Shown here piece after piece: positions 1 through 7,604 of a DNA stretch of 9,430 bases (positions are counted from its first letter, which is position 1; each line of letters begins with the position of its first letter). The stretch covers positions 1-9,430 of the forward strand of contig DJML01000139.1 in the NCBI GenBank assembly GCA_002436505.1, in the 5' to 3' direction. Origin of the DNA: Bacteroidetes bacterium UBA6491 (GTDB lineage Bacteria > Bacteroidota > Bacteroidia > NS11-12g > UBA9320). The position numbers were made by a program, and so were the translations under genes. Under the pieces are notes generated by a model. That model saw only the letters and a program-made list of their open reading frames with translations. It ran no database searches and had not been told where the DNA came from.

Positions 1-1085
1 TTAATGGTATATGTTCCATTGCCAAGTTCCACACGTGCAACATTGTTGGACGATTGCACCAGGCCTTCGACACTGGGGCTCATTCTGTATATTCCATTTA
101 TCGCTGAGCCGATTGCAGCAATGATGGAACCTGCAAATTCTTTTGAAGTTACCTTTCCGGTATAATCAGCAGACGTTGCTGCAACCCTGATGTCCGGATC
201 AGTAATTTGGTACTCTGCTTTTATGTCGTTGTAAAGCTCCTGAATAACACCAGTGATCTTTGAGCGAGATGATTCCGGGATCAGTACTTTTACCACTGCT
301 TCCCTTGGGATCGCATTCCTCAGCCCCCCACCATCAATAGAAGCAATATAAAGGTCCGTCTCAGCTGAAATTACACGCAGGATGCGGTTAACGATCTTAT
401 TGGCGTTACCCCTTCCCAGGTGAATATCCATTCCTGAATGGCCACCGGTCAGCCCATTTACAGTGATCTCCAAGGCAGTATGACCTGCAGGAACTTCAAT
501 TGCGTTGTATGTACCGTTTGCCGTGACGTCGACACCTCCGGCGCATCCTATCGTTACTTCATCGTCATCCTCAGTATCCAGGTTAAGCAAAATTTTCCCA
601 TTGAGAATTCCTCCCTTCAGGCCTTTCGCTCCTGTCATTCCTGTTTCCTCGTCGATAGTAAATAGTGCTTCCAGAGGAGGATGAGGTAAATTATCCGATG
701 CCAATACAGCCATGATAGCAGCCACACCTATACCATTATCCGCACCTAGTGTTGTTCCTTCCGCTTTTACCCAGTCCCCGTCGATATACATTCGGATTCC
801 TTCCGATTCGAAATCAAAGTCAGTATTATTATTTTTCTGATGCACCATATCCAGATGCGACTGCAATACCACCGGCAATCTGTTTTCCATGCCAGGAAAT
901 GCCGGTTTTCTGATAATTACGTTGCCTACTTCATCTACAATGGTTTCCAAACCAAGCGATTCCCCAAATCTTTTTGCAAATTCAATAACTCTTTCTTCCT
1001 TTTTTGATGGACGCGGCACCTCGTTCAGGTCGCTGAAATGATTCCATAAGGGTTCCGGGCTTTGGTTTCTTACCTCTTTACTCAT
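1..1085 (-). CDS. pepD: Aminoacyl-histidine dipeptidase (PepD-like, M20 family), 3' part off the window
   Basis: Zinc metallopeptidase of the M20C (PepD, Xaa-His dipeptidase) group, a cytosolic enzyme that hydrolyses dipeptides such as carnosine-type substrates. The ATG is at 1083-1085 and the frame stays open to the left edge, giving 361 codons. The family is usually near 480-490 residues, so about a quarter is missing. Visible metal-site motifs are SHLDMV (H77, D79), GADNG (bridging D116), DEETG (general base E146, ligand E147) and NLDTED (D170). The spacing fits known PepD enzymes. The lid-domain motif GGHSGMDIH follows the first catalytic segment. The last zinc histidine, near the C-terminus, lies outside the window. 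The start is preceded by an AT-rich stretch without a clear Shine-Dalgarno sequence. It is 53 nt downstream of purL on the same strand, so it could be cotranscribed or have its own promoter. The family call is firm; the exact dipeptide preference is not visible. Confidence 0.93.
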   Translation of the reverse strand, partial: MSKEVRNQSPEPLWNHFSDLNEVPRPSKKEERVIEFAKRFGESLGLETIVDEVGNVIIRKPAFPGMENRLPVVLQSHLDMVHQKNNNTDFDFESEGIRMYIDGDWVKAEGTTLGADNGIGVAAIMAVLASDNLPHPPLEALFTIDEETGMTGAKGLKGGILNGKILLNLDTEDDDEVTIGCAGGVDVTANGTYNAIEVPAGHTALEITVNGLTGGHSGMDIHLGRGNANKIVNRILRVISAETDLYIASIDGGGLRNAIPREAVVKVLIPESSRSKITGVIQELYNDIKAEYQITDPDIRVAATSADYTGKVTSKEFAGSIIAAIGSAINGIYRMSPSVEGLVQSSNNVARVELGNGTYTI

Positions 1086-1134
1086 TGTATATATGTATTT
1101 ATTAGTATCAGAAATTTGATGCTTTGTTGCCGTC

Positions 1135-1150
1135 GGGATCACTTGATCCC
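1135..1150. repeat. 16-bp dyad over the purL stop codon
   Basis: The arms GGGATCA and TGATCCC form a perfect 7-bp inverted repeat separated by 2 nt; as RNA this would be a 6-bp stem with a 4-nt loop. On the minus strand the purL stop codon TGA lies inside it. No T-run follows on the minus strand (GACGGC comes next), so it is not a typical intrinsic terminator. It could be a weak 3'-end stem-loop, a protein-binding dyad or chance. Confidence 0.35.
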
Positions 1151-3379
1151 TTTTATTCTGTTTTCCAAAGCATTTTCATAAACTTTCTTGTAATCGCAAA
1201 CATTCCCCCAGTCTTCATCATTGATCTCGATTGCGTTTGTTGCCACAATACCAAGTTTATTTACAGGCACATGATGCTTTTTGCATAGATCTATAAGTCT
1301 TTTTTCATCACCATTGGATACAGTTATCACTACTCGGCTTTGAGATTCTCCGTATAAAAATGCATCGGTCCTTATCTCCTTGTTCGTTCTGATGTCAAAA
1401 CCAAATTCATTTTCAAAAGCTGACTCTACGAGCGTTATGAACAAACCTCCCTCTGATACATCGTGTGCAGATCTAACAATGCCTGTACGAATGATCTCTG
1501 TTACAGCTTCCTGGAGTTTTAATTCTTCGTCCAGGTTGAAATAAGGGCATGGAGATTTTGTCACACCGCGATATTTCACCAGATACTGAGACGAATTAAT
1601 GTCAACAATGTCCCTTCCAAGTAAGTAGATATGATCTCCTTCGTTCTGGAACGACATTGAGGTGATGTATTTCTTGTCTTCAATGACCCCTACCATTCCA
1701 ATCGTTGGTGTTGGGAAAACTGCTTTCCCGTCTTCGGTTGACTGGTTGTAGAAACTCACATTTCCTCCTGTAACCGGTGTTCCGAATTTCTCACAGGCAG
1801 CTTTCATGCCCATGATAGCGCCTTTGAATTGCCAGTAAACAGTTTTGTCATAAGGGTTGCCGAAATTAAGGCAATTGGTAATTGCACTTGGGATCCCGCC
1901 GCTTACTACAATGTTCCTTGCCGCTTCTGCAACAGCAATTGATGTTCCTTTTTCAGGATCAGCCTGTACATAGCGGCTATTACAGTCTACTGTCAGTGCA
2001 AGTGATCTGTTTGTGCCCTTAATGTCCACAATCGCTGCATCAGACTTTCTGTTGGTGCTTTGGTTCACCGTACCAACCATGCTGTCATATTGCTTATAGA
2101 TCCATTTTTTTGATGCTATGTTAGGCTCTGCACATAAAAACATTGCGACCTTCCTGAGGTCTTGAGGCTGCGAGACATCATCGATATCGAACGCATCCAG
2201 TTCTCTGTAATACTCTGGCTCTACCCATTCGCGCTCATACACTGGAGCACCACCACCAAGAACAAGTGACTCAGCAGGTATCCTTGACCTGATTTCACCG
2301 TTCATATAGTATTCGACGTTTCCGGAATCGGTTACTTCACCGATCCTCGAAAACAGCAAGTCCCATTTTTCAAGGACCTTCTCTATTTCTTTCTCACGCC
2401 CTTTTTCAATAACGGCAAGCATTCTTTCCTGAGATTCAGACAATAGGATCTCCCAGTCCTTCATGTCATCCTGCCGAAGCGGAACCCGATCGAGATCGAT
2501 GTGCATTCCCGTTCCAGATTTAGCGCTCATTTCCGCGGTTGAACAGGTAATACCTGCAGCACCCATGTCCTGCAATCCAACGACCGCACCTGTCTCAATG
2601 ATCTCCATTGTCGCTTCGAGGATCAGTTTTTCCCAGAAAGGATCTCCAACCTGAACGGATGGAAGGTCCTGTACTGATTCTTCACTGATATCCTTCGATG
2701 CAAATGCTGCACCATGTATTCCGTCTTTCCCTGTTCTGGAACCGAAGATATAAACTGAATTGCCAACGCCGTCAGCAACAGCAGAAATAGTCTTTCCCAC
2801 TTCCACGATCCCTACACTCATGGCATTCACAAGGATATTTGTCTCGTAACAATCGTCAAAATAAACTTCACCGCCTACGGTTGGTATTCCAAACGAGTTT
2901 CCATAATCTCCAATTCCCTTAACGACTCCTTTGAGTAACCATTTTGTACGGTCTGTGTCGATATTACCAAAGCGCAATGAATTCAGTTGGGCGATCGGGC
3001 GGGCTCCCATTGAAAAAATATCTCTGTTAATGCCCCCGACACCTGTCGCAGCACCCTGGTATGGCTCTATCGCTGAAGGATGGTTGTGCGATTCAATTTT
3101 AAAGCAGCAGGCAAGGCCATCTCCGATATCCACCAGGCCGGCATTTTCCTCACCCGCTTCTGCCAGCATCATCGGGCCTTCTTTTGGTAATTTCTTAAGC
3201 CACAGAATGGAGTTCTTATATGAGCAGTGCTCACTCCACATGACCGAAAAGACACTCAGTTCCGTAAAATTGGGATTTCTTCCCAGGATCTCTTTTATCT
3301 TCTCAAACTCCTCCGGCAAAAGACCGAGTTCAACTGCAGTTTCAAGAGTTGTTTCCTGATGAATACCTGTTTGCTCCAT
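1139..3379 (-). CDS. purL: Phosphoribosylformylglycinamidine synthase, small PurL type
   Basis: FGAM synthase catalytic subunit of de novo purine synthesis: FGAR + ATP + glutamine-derived ammonia gives FGAM. At 746 residues it is the short PurL that works with separate PurS and PurQ (glutaminase) subunits, not the roughly 1,300-residue fused enzyme. Motifs in order are SEHCSYKNS (catalytic His51), ESHNHPSAIEPYQGAATGVGG (96-116, ATP and Mg site), GGEVYFDD (169-176), QDMGAAG (270-276), SESQERM (314-320), TVDCNSRYVQADPEKG (463-478), GGNVSFYNQ (538-546) and HDVSEGG (639-645). This is the expected duplicated AIRS-like architecture. The sequence AAGGA lies close to the chosen ATG (2-nt spacing, shorter than ideal). 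It begins 22 nt after the small membrane-protein gene, so it probably rides on the envelope operon. No purQ or purS is in the window. All key residues appear present. Confidence 0.97.
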   Translation of the reverse strand: MEQTGIHQETTLETAVELGLLPEEFEKIKEILGRNPNFTELSVFSVMWSEHCSYKNSILWLKKLPKEGPMMLAEAGEENAGLVDIGDGLACCFKIESHNHPSAIEPYQGAATGVGGINRDIFSMGARPIAQLNSLRFGNIDTDRTKWLLKGVVKGIGDYGNSFGIPTVGGEVYFDDCYETNILVNAMSVGIVEVGKTISAVADGVGNSVYIFGSRTGKDGIHGAAFASKDISEESVQDLPSVQVGDPFWEKLILEATMEIIETGAVVGLQDMGAAGITCSTAEMSAKSGTGMHIDLDRVPLRQDDMKDWEILLSESQERMLAVIEKGREKEIEKVLEKWDLLFSRIGEVTDSGNVEYYMNGEIRSRIPAESLVLGGGAPVYEREWVEPEYYRELDAFDIDDVSQPQDLRKVAMFLCAEPNIASKKWIYKQYDSMVGTVNQSTNRKSDAAIVDIKGTNRSLALTVDCNSRYVQADPEKGTSIAVAEAARNIVVSGGIPSAITNCLNFGNPYDKTVYWQFKGAIMGMKAACEKFGTPVTGGNVSFYNQSTEDGKAVFPTPTIGMVGVIEDKKYITSMSFQNEGDHIYLLGRDIVDINSSQYLVKYRGVTKSPCPYFNLDEELKLQEAVTEIIRTGIVRSAHDVSEGGLFITLVESAFENEFGFDIRTNKEIRTDAFLYGESQSRVVITVSNGDEKRLIDLCKKHHVPVNKLGIVATNAIEINDEDWGNVCDYKKVYENALENRIKGIK

Positions 3380-3401
3380 TGTCCTTGAATTTCCCGCGAA
3401 T

Positions 3402-3620
3402 TTACTTTATTTCTCCGTCTTTATTGCCCTGATTGTTGTGTGCTAAACGGCCTCTTCTGCGTATAAAATACATCACCAGGGAAATGGCAAGAGCCACTAA
3501 AAACACCCATGTATCTCCATTAAGACCGATCTGCCGGAAAGACAGATAAAATTCTACTGCACAAACAGCGGCTAAACCCAGCCAGACCAGTTCAACGATG
3601 CGTCTGATATTGAAACTCAT
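3402..3620 (-). CDS. Small two-helix membrane protein of unknown function
   Basis: A 72-residue protein I do not recognise. It has two hydrophobic segments, about residues 10-26 (LVWLGLAAVCAVEFYLS) and 38-52 (WVFLVALAISLVMYF), joined by a short polar loop (RQIGLNGDT). The second segment is followed by a basic run (IRRRGRLAH) and a polar tail, so both ends are probably cytoplasmic. It starts 2 nt after the lptC stop codon, with a purine-rich GAAGAA stretch inside the end of lptC as a weak ribosome binding site; translational coupling to lptC is likely. The tight operon position and clean membrane topology argue that it is real. The context suggests an envelope role, possibly near the LPS export machinery, but this is only guilt by association. 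Confidence 0.75.
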   Translation of the reverse strand: MSFNIRRIVELVWLGLAAVCAVEFYLSFRQIGLNGDTWVFLVALAISLVMYFIRRRGRLAHNNQGNKDGEIK

Positions 3621-3622
3621 AA

Positions 3623-4177
3623 TTATTCTTCTTTAACTTCAAATTCCCCAACGGGGTTTAATATCCGATATTTGGTAAAGTTCTCGTTGGACTCCAGGCC
3701 CTTGCCATAGAGCACTTCATCACCACGTATGATCTTTACTGCCTTATTCGTATAAATCTTTTTTAATGCCTGGTCCCAGTACAATTCTTCGCTTTGTAAC
3801 TCTTCACCCTTTTCGTTGGTGACCCGTACTTTATTGCGCAGAAGGATGATGTTCTTTTCTGAATAATTGATGCCGTAATTCGCTGAAAGGAAACTTTCCT
3901 TTGTTCCGCTTGCATCATAAAAAGTCGCATCCAGGCCTTCAGGCATTTCCATAAATGGTTCTGCTGCAGTTGGATGGTTCTTTAAGACCGGGGCATTTAT
4001 CAACGCCTTTAAAATTGCAGAGTCGGTATATTTAATTTGAACGTTTAGCGCTGTCTCAACGCTAAGGCTGTCAGCCATCTCCGCATATTGCTTCATCTCC
4101 TTAGGATCAATTTCCTTGCAGGATGAAATAAAAAAGCCGATGGCCCCAAGGTAAATTGGGATCAGCCATCGGCTCAT
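3623..4177 (-). CDS. lptC: LPS export ABC transporter periplasmic protein LptC, lipoprotein form
   Basis: Component of the Lpt bridge that passes lipopolysaccharide from the inner-membrane LptBFG transporter to LptA and the outer membrane. The 184-residue length matches LptC. The C-terminal two-thirds has the alternating strand pattern of the LptC beta-jellyroll (GLDATFYDASG, NKVRVTNEKGEEL, LYWDQALKKIYT, VKIIRGDEVLYGKGLES). Instead of the single membrane helix of E. coli LptC, the N-terminus is a lipoprotein signal peptide with lipobox ISSC and acylated Cys20. That feature fixes the start, because the next Met would lose it. The mature protein begins CKEID. The gene lies 16 nt after the TPR gene and 2 nt before the small membrane-protein gene. 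A terminator-like hairpin occupies codons 2-15. The assignment rests on length, fold pattern and the known Bacteroidota neighbourhood of coaX, barrel protein and TPR protein. Confidence 0.85.
   Translation of the reverse strand: MSRWLIPIYLGAIGFFISSCKEIDPKEMKQYAEMADSLSVETALNVQIKYTDSAILKALINAPVLKNHPTAAEPFMEMPEGLDATFYDASGTKESFLSANYGINYSEKNIILLRNKVRVTNEKGEELQSEELYWDQALKKIYTNKAVKIIRGDEVLYGKGLESNENFTKYRILNPVGEFEVKEE
4126..4174 (-). terminator. Terminator-like hairpin plus U-rich tract inside the start of lptC
   Basis: Read on the minus strand, AGCCGATGGC (4174-4165) pairs perfectly with GCCATCGGCT (4144-4135). Inside this, CCCAA (4160-4156) pairs with TTGGG (4149-4145), with a 4-nt one-sided bulge (TGAT) and a 6-nt loop (TTTACC). 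The stem ends in a run of six T, then ATTT. This is 15 bp of pairing followed by a U-rich tract, the layout of an intrinsic terminator, and it starts 19 nt after the TPR gene's stop codon. It is also coding: it directly follows the lptC ATG and encodes part of the signal peptide. It may be a partial terminator or attenuator relieved by ribosomes starting on lptC, or a translation-blocking hairpin. The pairing is seen directly; the function is inferred. Confidence 0.6.
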
Positions 4178-4193
4178 TGATATTTTGCTTATT

Positions 4194-5567
4194 TTACTCA
4201 GATCTGTATCGTACAGTTGTTGTTATGCCTACGCAAGGAATTGAAAAGGATGCTCCCTCCGGCTCAACAAAATTATGAAGAAATGCATCGGCTTTAGTAA
4301 TAAAACGAGACTTGAAGGTAGCCAACAGCTTATTCGCCTCTTCTTTAGTCTCCGGATCACTTGTTGCTTTAGCAGCCATGTCGTATGCTAACCAGTACAT
4401 GCTCTTGCCTTCAAGTTTATCGTCTTTGCAATTGGTCACCATGCCCGCGTATACACCTGCCATGATCAGGTAAGCATTCCCGTTATTCGGATCAATGGAT
4501 ATAACCTTACTGGCATAATTTTTTGCTTTTGTGTATTCCTGATCGCCATAGTAAAGCGACATCAGTTTTAAGAGTGCTTCTACTTTATCCGGTCCGTCTT
4601 CCATCATTGAAACCCCTTTTTCGTAGAGTTCCTTTGCTTTCCATTTTTTACCATTTGCAAGGTTACCCGCAGCAAGAGAGATAAAAGCTTCCGCTGAAGG
4701 CTCAGCAACCGCAACCTCCTCAGCTATTTTAAGGTAAAATTCCCTTGATTCACAGTTGGCTTTTTTCATCAATTGAACAACCATCTTTTTAAGTTCAAGA
4801 TCAGCGGGATTTTCTTTTACCCGTGGTTTAAAGAATTCTTCCAGTTTATCGCATTCAAGATACGGAGACATCGTGGAATTAACATAAACCTCTGTTGTTT
4901 CCCACTTGGCAGCATCCTTTACAGAATTAACCTTGTTGTACATGATGATGTCCATCAGGTGAAAATAAAGCCTGAACAGAGAGTCACTGGTTATGATCTC
5001 ATTTTTTAATCCTTTGACCGCAGCACTTATGTACCATGAAGGCACTTTATCATCGGTGCTATAACCTTCCATGCGCACTGATTCGTCAAACATTTTCAAA
5101 GCATCTTCCAGTTTGTTAGGCTCATACAAGGCAATAGAATTTGCCCATTTCCCTTTTACATACCCTTCTTGTTGCCAGTATTCTATTCGCTTCTCGTAAG
5201 ACATGTAGAGCGTATCTCTTAATCCTTTGAACCTTCCCTTGTAAGCTTCCATATCTGTGCGTCCCAGGTGGCCCATTACGGATTCCGTAACCACAGCTCC
5301 TGAAAAAAGGACCCTTTTCTGAACGCATGGTGCATTTACAAGCAGGTATCTGTAATACTTATATGCTTTGTGGTATTCCCTCGTCTGGATGTACTGGTTG
5401 AACATCGAAAGGTTCTTCTTGGTCTCAGCTTCATCATTTCCGTACCTGTTCTCACAAGGACCTTCCTCATCTTCTTCGTCCTGGGCATATCCGGCAAAAC
5501 TAAAAGCAGTTAATAACAATAACATGCTCAATAGTTTTAGCAAGCTACTCTTACGAAGATTATCCAT
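4194..5567 (-). CDS. Secreted tetratricopeptide-repeat protein, Bacteroidota envelope-operon type
   Basis: A periplasmic or outer-membrane-associated helical repeat protein of about 457 residues. I choose the ATG at 5565-5567 over the upstream one at 5594. It overlaps the previous stop codon as TAATG, and gives a clean signal peptide: basic DNLRK, a Leu-rich core, and cleavage at about residue 28 in AGYA-QD. The mature N-terminus is very acidic (DEEDEEG). TPR-like helix pairs are visible near YHKAYKYYRYLLVNAP and most clearly in KWKAKELYEKGV and EYTKAKNYASKVISIDPNNGNAYLIMAGVY. The C-terminus ends in IPCVGITTTVRYRSE, resembling the conserved TTVR ending of Bacteroidota relatives as I recall them. 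TPR domains usually scaffold protein contacts; the tight link with the barrel protein suggests a partner. The specific function is unknown. Confidence 0.83.
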   Translation of the reverse strand: MDNLRKSSLLKLLSMLLLLTAFSFAGYAQDEEDEEGPCENRYGNDEAETKKNLSMFNQYIQTREYHKAYKYYRYLLVNAPCVQKRVLFSGAVVTESVMGHLGRTDMEAYKGRFKGLRDTLYMSYEKRIEYWQQEGYVKGKWANSIALYEPNKLEDALKMFDESVRMEGYSTDDKVPSWYISAAVKGLKNEIITSDSLFRLYFHLMDIIMYNKVNSVKDAAKWETTEVYVNSTMSPYLECDKLEEFFKPRVKENPADLELKKMVVQLMKKANCESREFYLKIAEEVAVAEPSAEAFISLAAGNLANGKKWKAKELYEKGVSMMEDGPDKVEALLKLMSLYYGDQEYTKAKNYASKVISIDPNNGNAYLIMAGVYAGMVTNCKDDKLEGKSMYWLAYDMAAKATSDPETKEEANKLLATFKSRFITKADAFLHNFVEPEGASFSIPCVGITTTVRYRSE

Positions 5568-6892
5568 TATTGAAATTTTCTCTTGATAAACCATTTGTCA
5601 TTAAAATTAAGTCCAACACTTATACGAATAAGATCTTCCTGGATTAACTCATTATCGGTTGTCCCTCTTTGGATCCATTCTGCAGTTAAATTCAGCATAG
5701 AAACAACGGGCACCTTTCCAGAGGCCAGGGTGATCTTCTTTAACATCGGTATTCCTAGTCCAAAACTTATGCCAAACTCTTCAATTTCCTGATCATTGAA
5801 CTGCATGTATCCTTTTTCATATCGAACGCCAGCAGATATCCGAAGTGTTTTCACGAAACCTTCCAGTTTACCTAATGTAGCCCTGTCAATTGTCGGGCTT
5901 AGCCATTGAAAGAACCCACCTGCAGAATAAGAGGACATATCGTTAAATCCAATTATACCCGAAATATCTTCAAACGTACTCCATTCCTGAGCTGCGTACT
6001 CAAATCCAAACCCCCATTTTTCAGATTTTCCGGTTTGTAATGCAAGGCCATATCCAAGAGGTATCTTTAACGCCTGCTTAGCATAAGTAATGTCAATAAG
6101 GGTGTCTACTATAAAGTTACCTAGAGAATTATACGTTCTGAATATCTGGTGATTTTCTGCATTGAGGTTACGACCAAACGAAGCCGACGCCCCAAATACC
6201 GTAGTCAATCCACCGTTTCCTTGTACACTATACTGCACACCTCCGTCGATCCCTACTCCTCTGTATTTGGTTTCATTAATATCCTGAAAGCTGAAGATAT
6301 CAGATGTGTTTTCATACCTTTTATCTTTGCTACGGCGAATATTTCCAAAATCATAGCCAACATTAACACCTACAGAAAGCCCTTTCAACACTTCCATTCC
6401 AGCTCCGACATAGATCCGGTTTATTGCGCCTGCCCCTTCGTAGATATACTCAATATTGTTAGAGTCCTCAACCACGTCCTCTGACAAGAGATAGCCGGCA
6501 TTGGAATAAGGTACGAGCCCGATCGTTAGTCCCAGTTTGCCTTCTATAACAGGAAGTCCCAGTGCGATATAGTCGAATGTCCCGTTCGTATAGGTTCTGT
6601 TCTGTAACTCTGAACTTTGAACTACCGAGTTATAACTGGCACTGAACTCCATGTCCGCAAATTCCAGCGCGCTGTAACTTGCCGGATTAGTAAAACTAAA
6701 AGTTCCTTTATCACGTGTGGTTCGCCCTATATAACCAGCGGCTCGTTGTGCCGCAAATCCCTGATAATTTAGTTGGCCTACACCTGAGAATGAGTACGGC
6801 GATGATGTATTTGACACCTGGGCTTTTGAAAGGCCCGGAAGTATCATCAAAAGGCCGATTACCATGGTTCTGAACATTAGATCAATTTGCAT
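5567..6892 (-). CDS. Outer-membrane beta-barrel protein (FadL/OmpP1-like, Bacteroidota)
   Basis: A 441-residue predicted outer-membrane barrel. The signal peptide ends at about residue 24 (LSKA-Q). After cleavage it has SSPYSFSGVGQLNYQG, then RAAGYIGRTTRDKGTFSFTNPASYSAL, the start typical of Bacteroidota barrels annotated as hypothetical or FadL-like, with an NPAS motif as in FadL. The rest alternates short amphipathic strands and turns (GLPVIEGKLGLTIGLVPYS, GLSVGVNVGYDFGNI, RISAGVRYEKGYMQF, LIRISVGLNFNDKWF). It may carry hydrophobic compounds as FadL does, but no substrate can be read from the sequence. The start is uncertain: the ATG at 6892 overlaps coaX by 11 nt and follows A-rich sequence, and the ATG at 6877 also gives a good signal peptide. 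Its stop overlaps the TPR gene's ATG by one base, so the two are probably translated together. Confidence 0.82.
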   Translation of the reverse strand: MQIDLMFRTMVIGLLMILPGLSKAQVSNTSSPYSFSGVGQLNYQGFAAQRAAGYIGRTTRDKGTFSFTNPASYSALEFADMEFSASYNSVVQSSELQNRTYTNGTFDYIALGLPVIEGKLGLTIGLVPYSNAGYLLSEDVVEDSNNIEYIYEGAGAINRIYVGAGMEVLKGLSVGVNVGYDFGNIRRSKDKRYENTSDIFSFQDINETKYRGVGIDGGVQYSVQGNGGLTTVFGASASFGRNLNAENHQIFRTYNSLGNFIVDTLIDITYAKQALKIPLGYGLALQTGKSEKWGFGFEYAAQEWSTFEDISGIIGFNDMSSYSAGGFFQWLSPTIDRATLGKLEGFVKTLRISAGVRYEKGYMQFNDQEIEEFGISFGLGIPMLKKITLASGKVPVVSMLNLTAEWIQRGTTDNELIQEDLIRISVGLNFNDKWFIKRKFQ

Positions 6893-7604
6893 TATATTTT
6901 AAGATCTGGTGCAAGCCCAGCAGTATCAAATTTGGGAGCGCGAATATCCTATATTTTACGTGATTGACCAAATGATCTGCATCACCTCCGCTTAGGGCAA
7001 CGATCAGATCAGGGTGTTTGTTTGCAAAAGTTTGAATGGTGCCATTTATCTCTTCGATCAATCCAAGAAAAACTCCTGTTCGAATGGATGATTCTGTGCT
7101 GTCTCCGAAATAAGTGTTGATCTCGCCGTGAGCGACTTCGGGCAGACGCCCGGTATAATGGTTCAGTGCTTTATACCTCATCGTTAATCCCGGTGAGATC
7201 CGGCCGCCATAGTACCGCCCATTTTCATCAATAAGATCATACGTGATTGAGGTCCCGGCATCGATCACCAGGGCATTCTTTCCTGGATAAAGATGCTTAA
7301 TCCCGGCAATGGCAGCAATCCTGTCACGACCCAAAGTTGAGGGTGTTTTATAAAGATTGACAAATGGCAGCGGCGTATCTTCACCAAGGTAAATGACGTT
7401 CTGTATCGAATCGCAAAGTTCGCGCACCTTTAAAGGAAGATCAGTGGTAGCGCTGACCAGACAAGACGTAATGGCATTTAAATCATAAATGTTCCATTGA
7501 TCTGATCCGTTTGCGATCCTGTCGCTTTTGATCAGATCACCATCCGAGAAATACCCCAGTTTGGTATAAGAATTGCCTACATCAATTACTAGTTCCATAA
7601 ACAT
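6882..7604 (-). CDS. coaX: Type III pantothenate kinase
   Basis: Cytosolic enzyme that phosphorylates pantothenate with ATP, the first committed step to coenzyme A. It belongs to the ASKHA fold family and, unlike type I CoaA, is not expected to be feedback-inhibited by CoA. The 240-residue length is normal. Motifs are DVGNSYTK (8-15, phosphate loop), GRDR (92-95, pantothenate site), DAGTSITYD (115-123), GGRISPG (133-139), GDST (168-171) and SGGDA (205-209). The first ATG (7604) is preferred over the one at 7598 because GGGGAG lies 10 nt upstream, inside the end of birA; this is one of the better Shine-Dalgarno matches here. The gene overlaps birA by 23 nt and the barrel gene by 11 nt, implying coupled translation. 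All catalytic motifs are intact. Confidence 0.96.
   Translation of the reverse strand: MFMELVIDVGNSYTKLGYFSDGDLIKSDRIANGSDQWNIYDLNAITSCLVSATTDLPLKVRELCDSIQNVIYLGEDTPLPFVNLYKTPSTLGRDRIAAIAGIKHLYPGKNALVIDAGTSITYDLIDENGRYYGGRISPGLTMRYKALNHYTGRLPEVAHGEINTYFGDSTESSIRTGVFLGLIEEINGTIQTFANKHPDLIVALSGGDADHLVNHVKYRIFALPNLILLGLHQILKYNAN

Noticed and set aside
438..665. 75-codon plus-strand frame antisense to pepD
   Set aside because: Complementary to conserved PepD coding sequence.
2931..3359. 142-codon open frame on the plus strand
   Set aside because: It lies fully antisense to the strongly conserved N-terminal part of purL and has no family features.
4126..4134. T-run in lptC as a -1 ribosomal slippery site with a stimulatory hairpin
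   Set aside because: The hairpin is upstream of the run rather than downstream, the zero-frame phase (C TTT TTT A) is not X XXY YYZ, and lptC is intact in frame.
5302..5318. AAAAGG-2 nt-CCTTTT dyad inside the TPR gene
   Set aside because: Short, A/T-rich and internal to coding sequence; likely chance.
5122..5328. Alternate minus-strand frame within the TPR gene next to a T6 run (possible frameshift site)
   Set aside because: The main TPR frame is intact across the run and the alternate product looks random, so there is no need for recoding.
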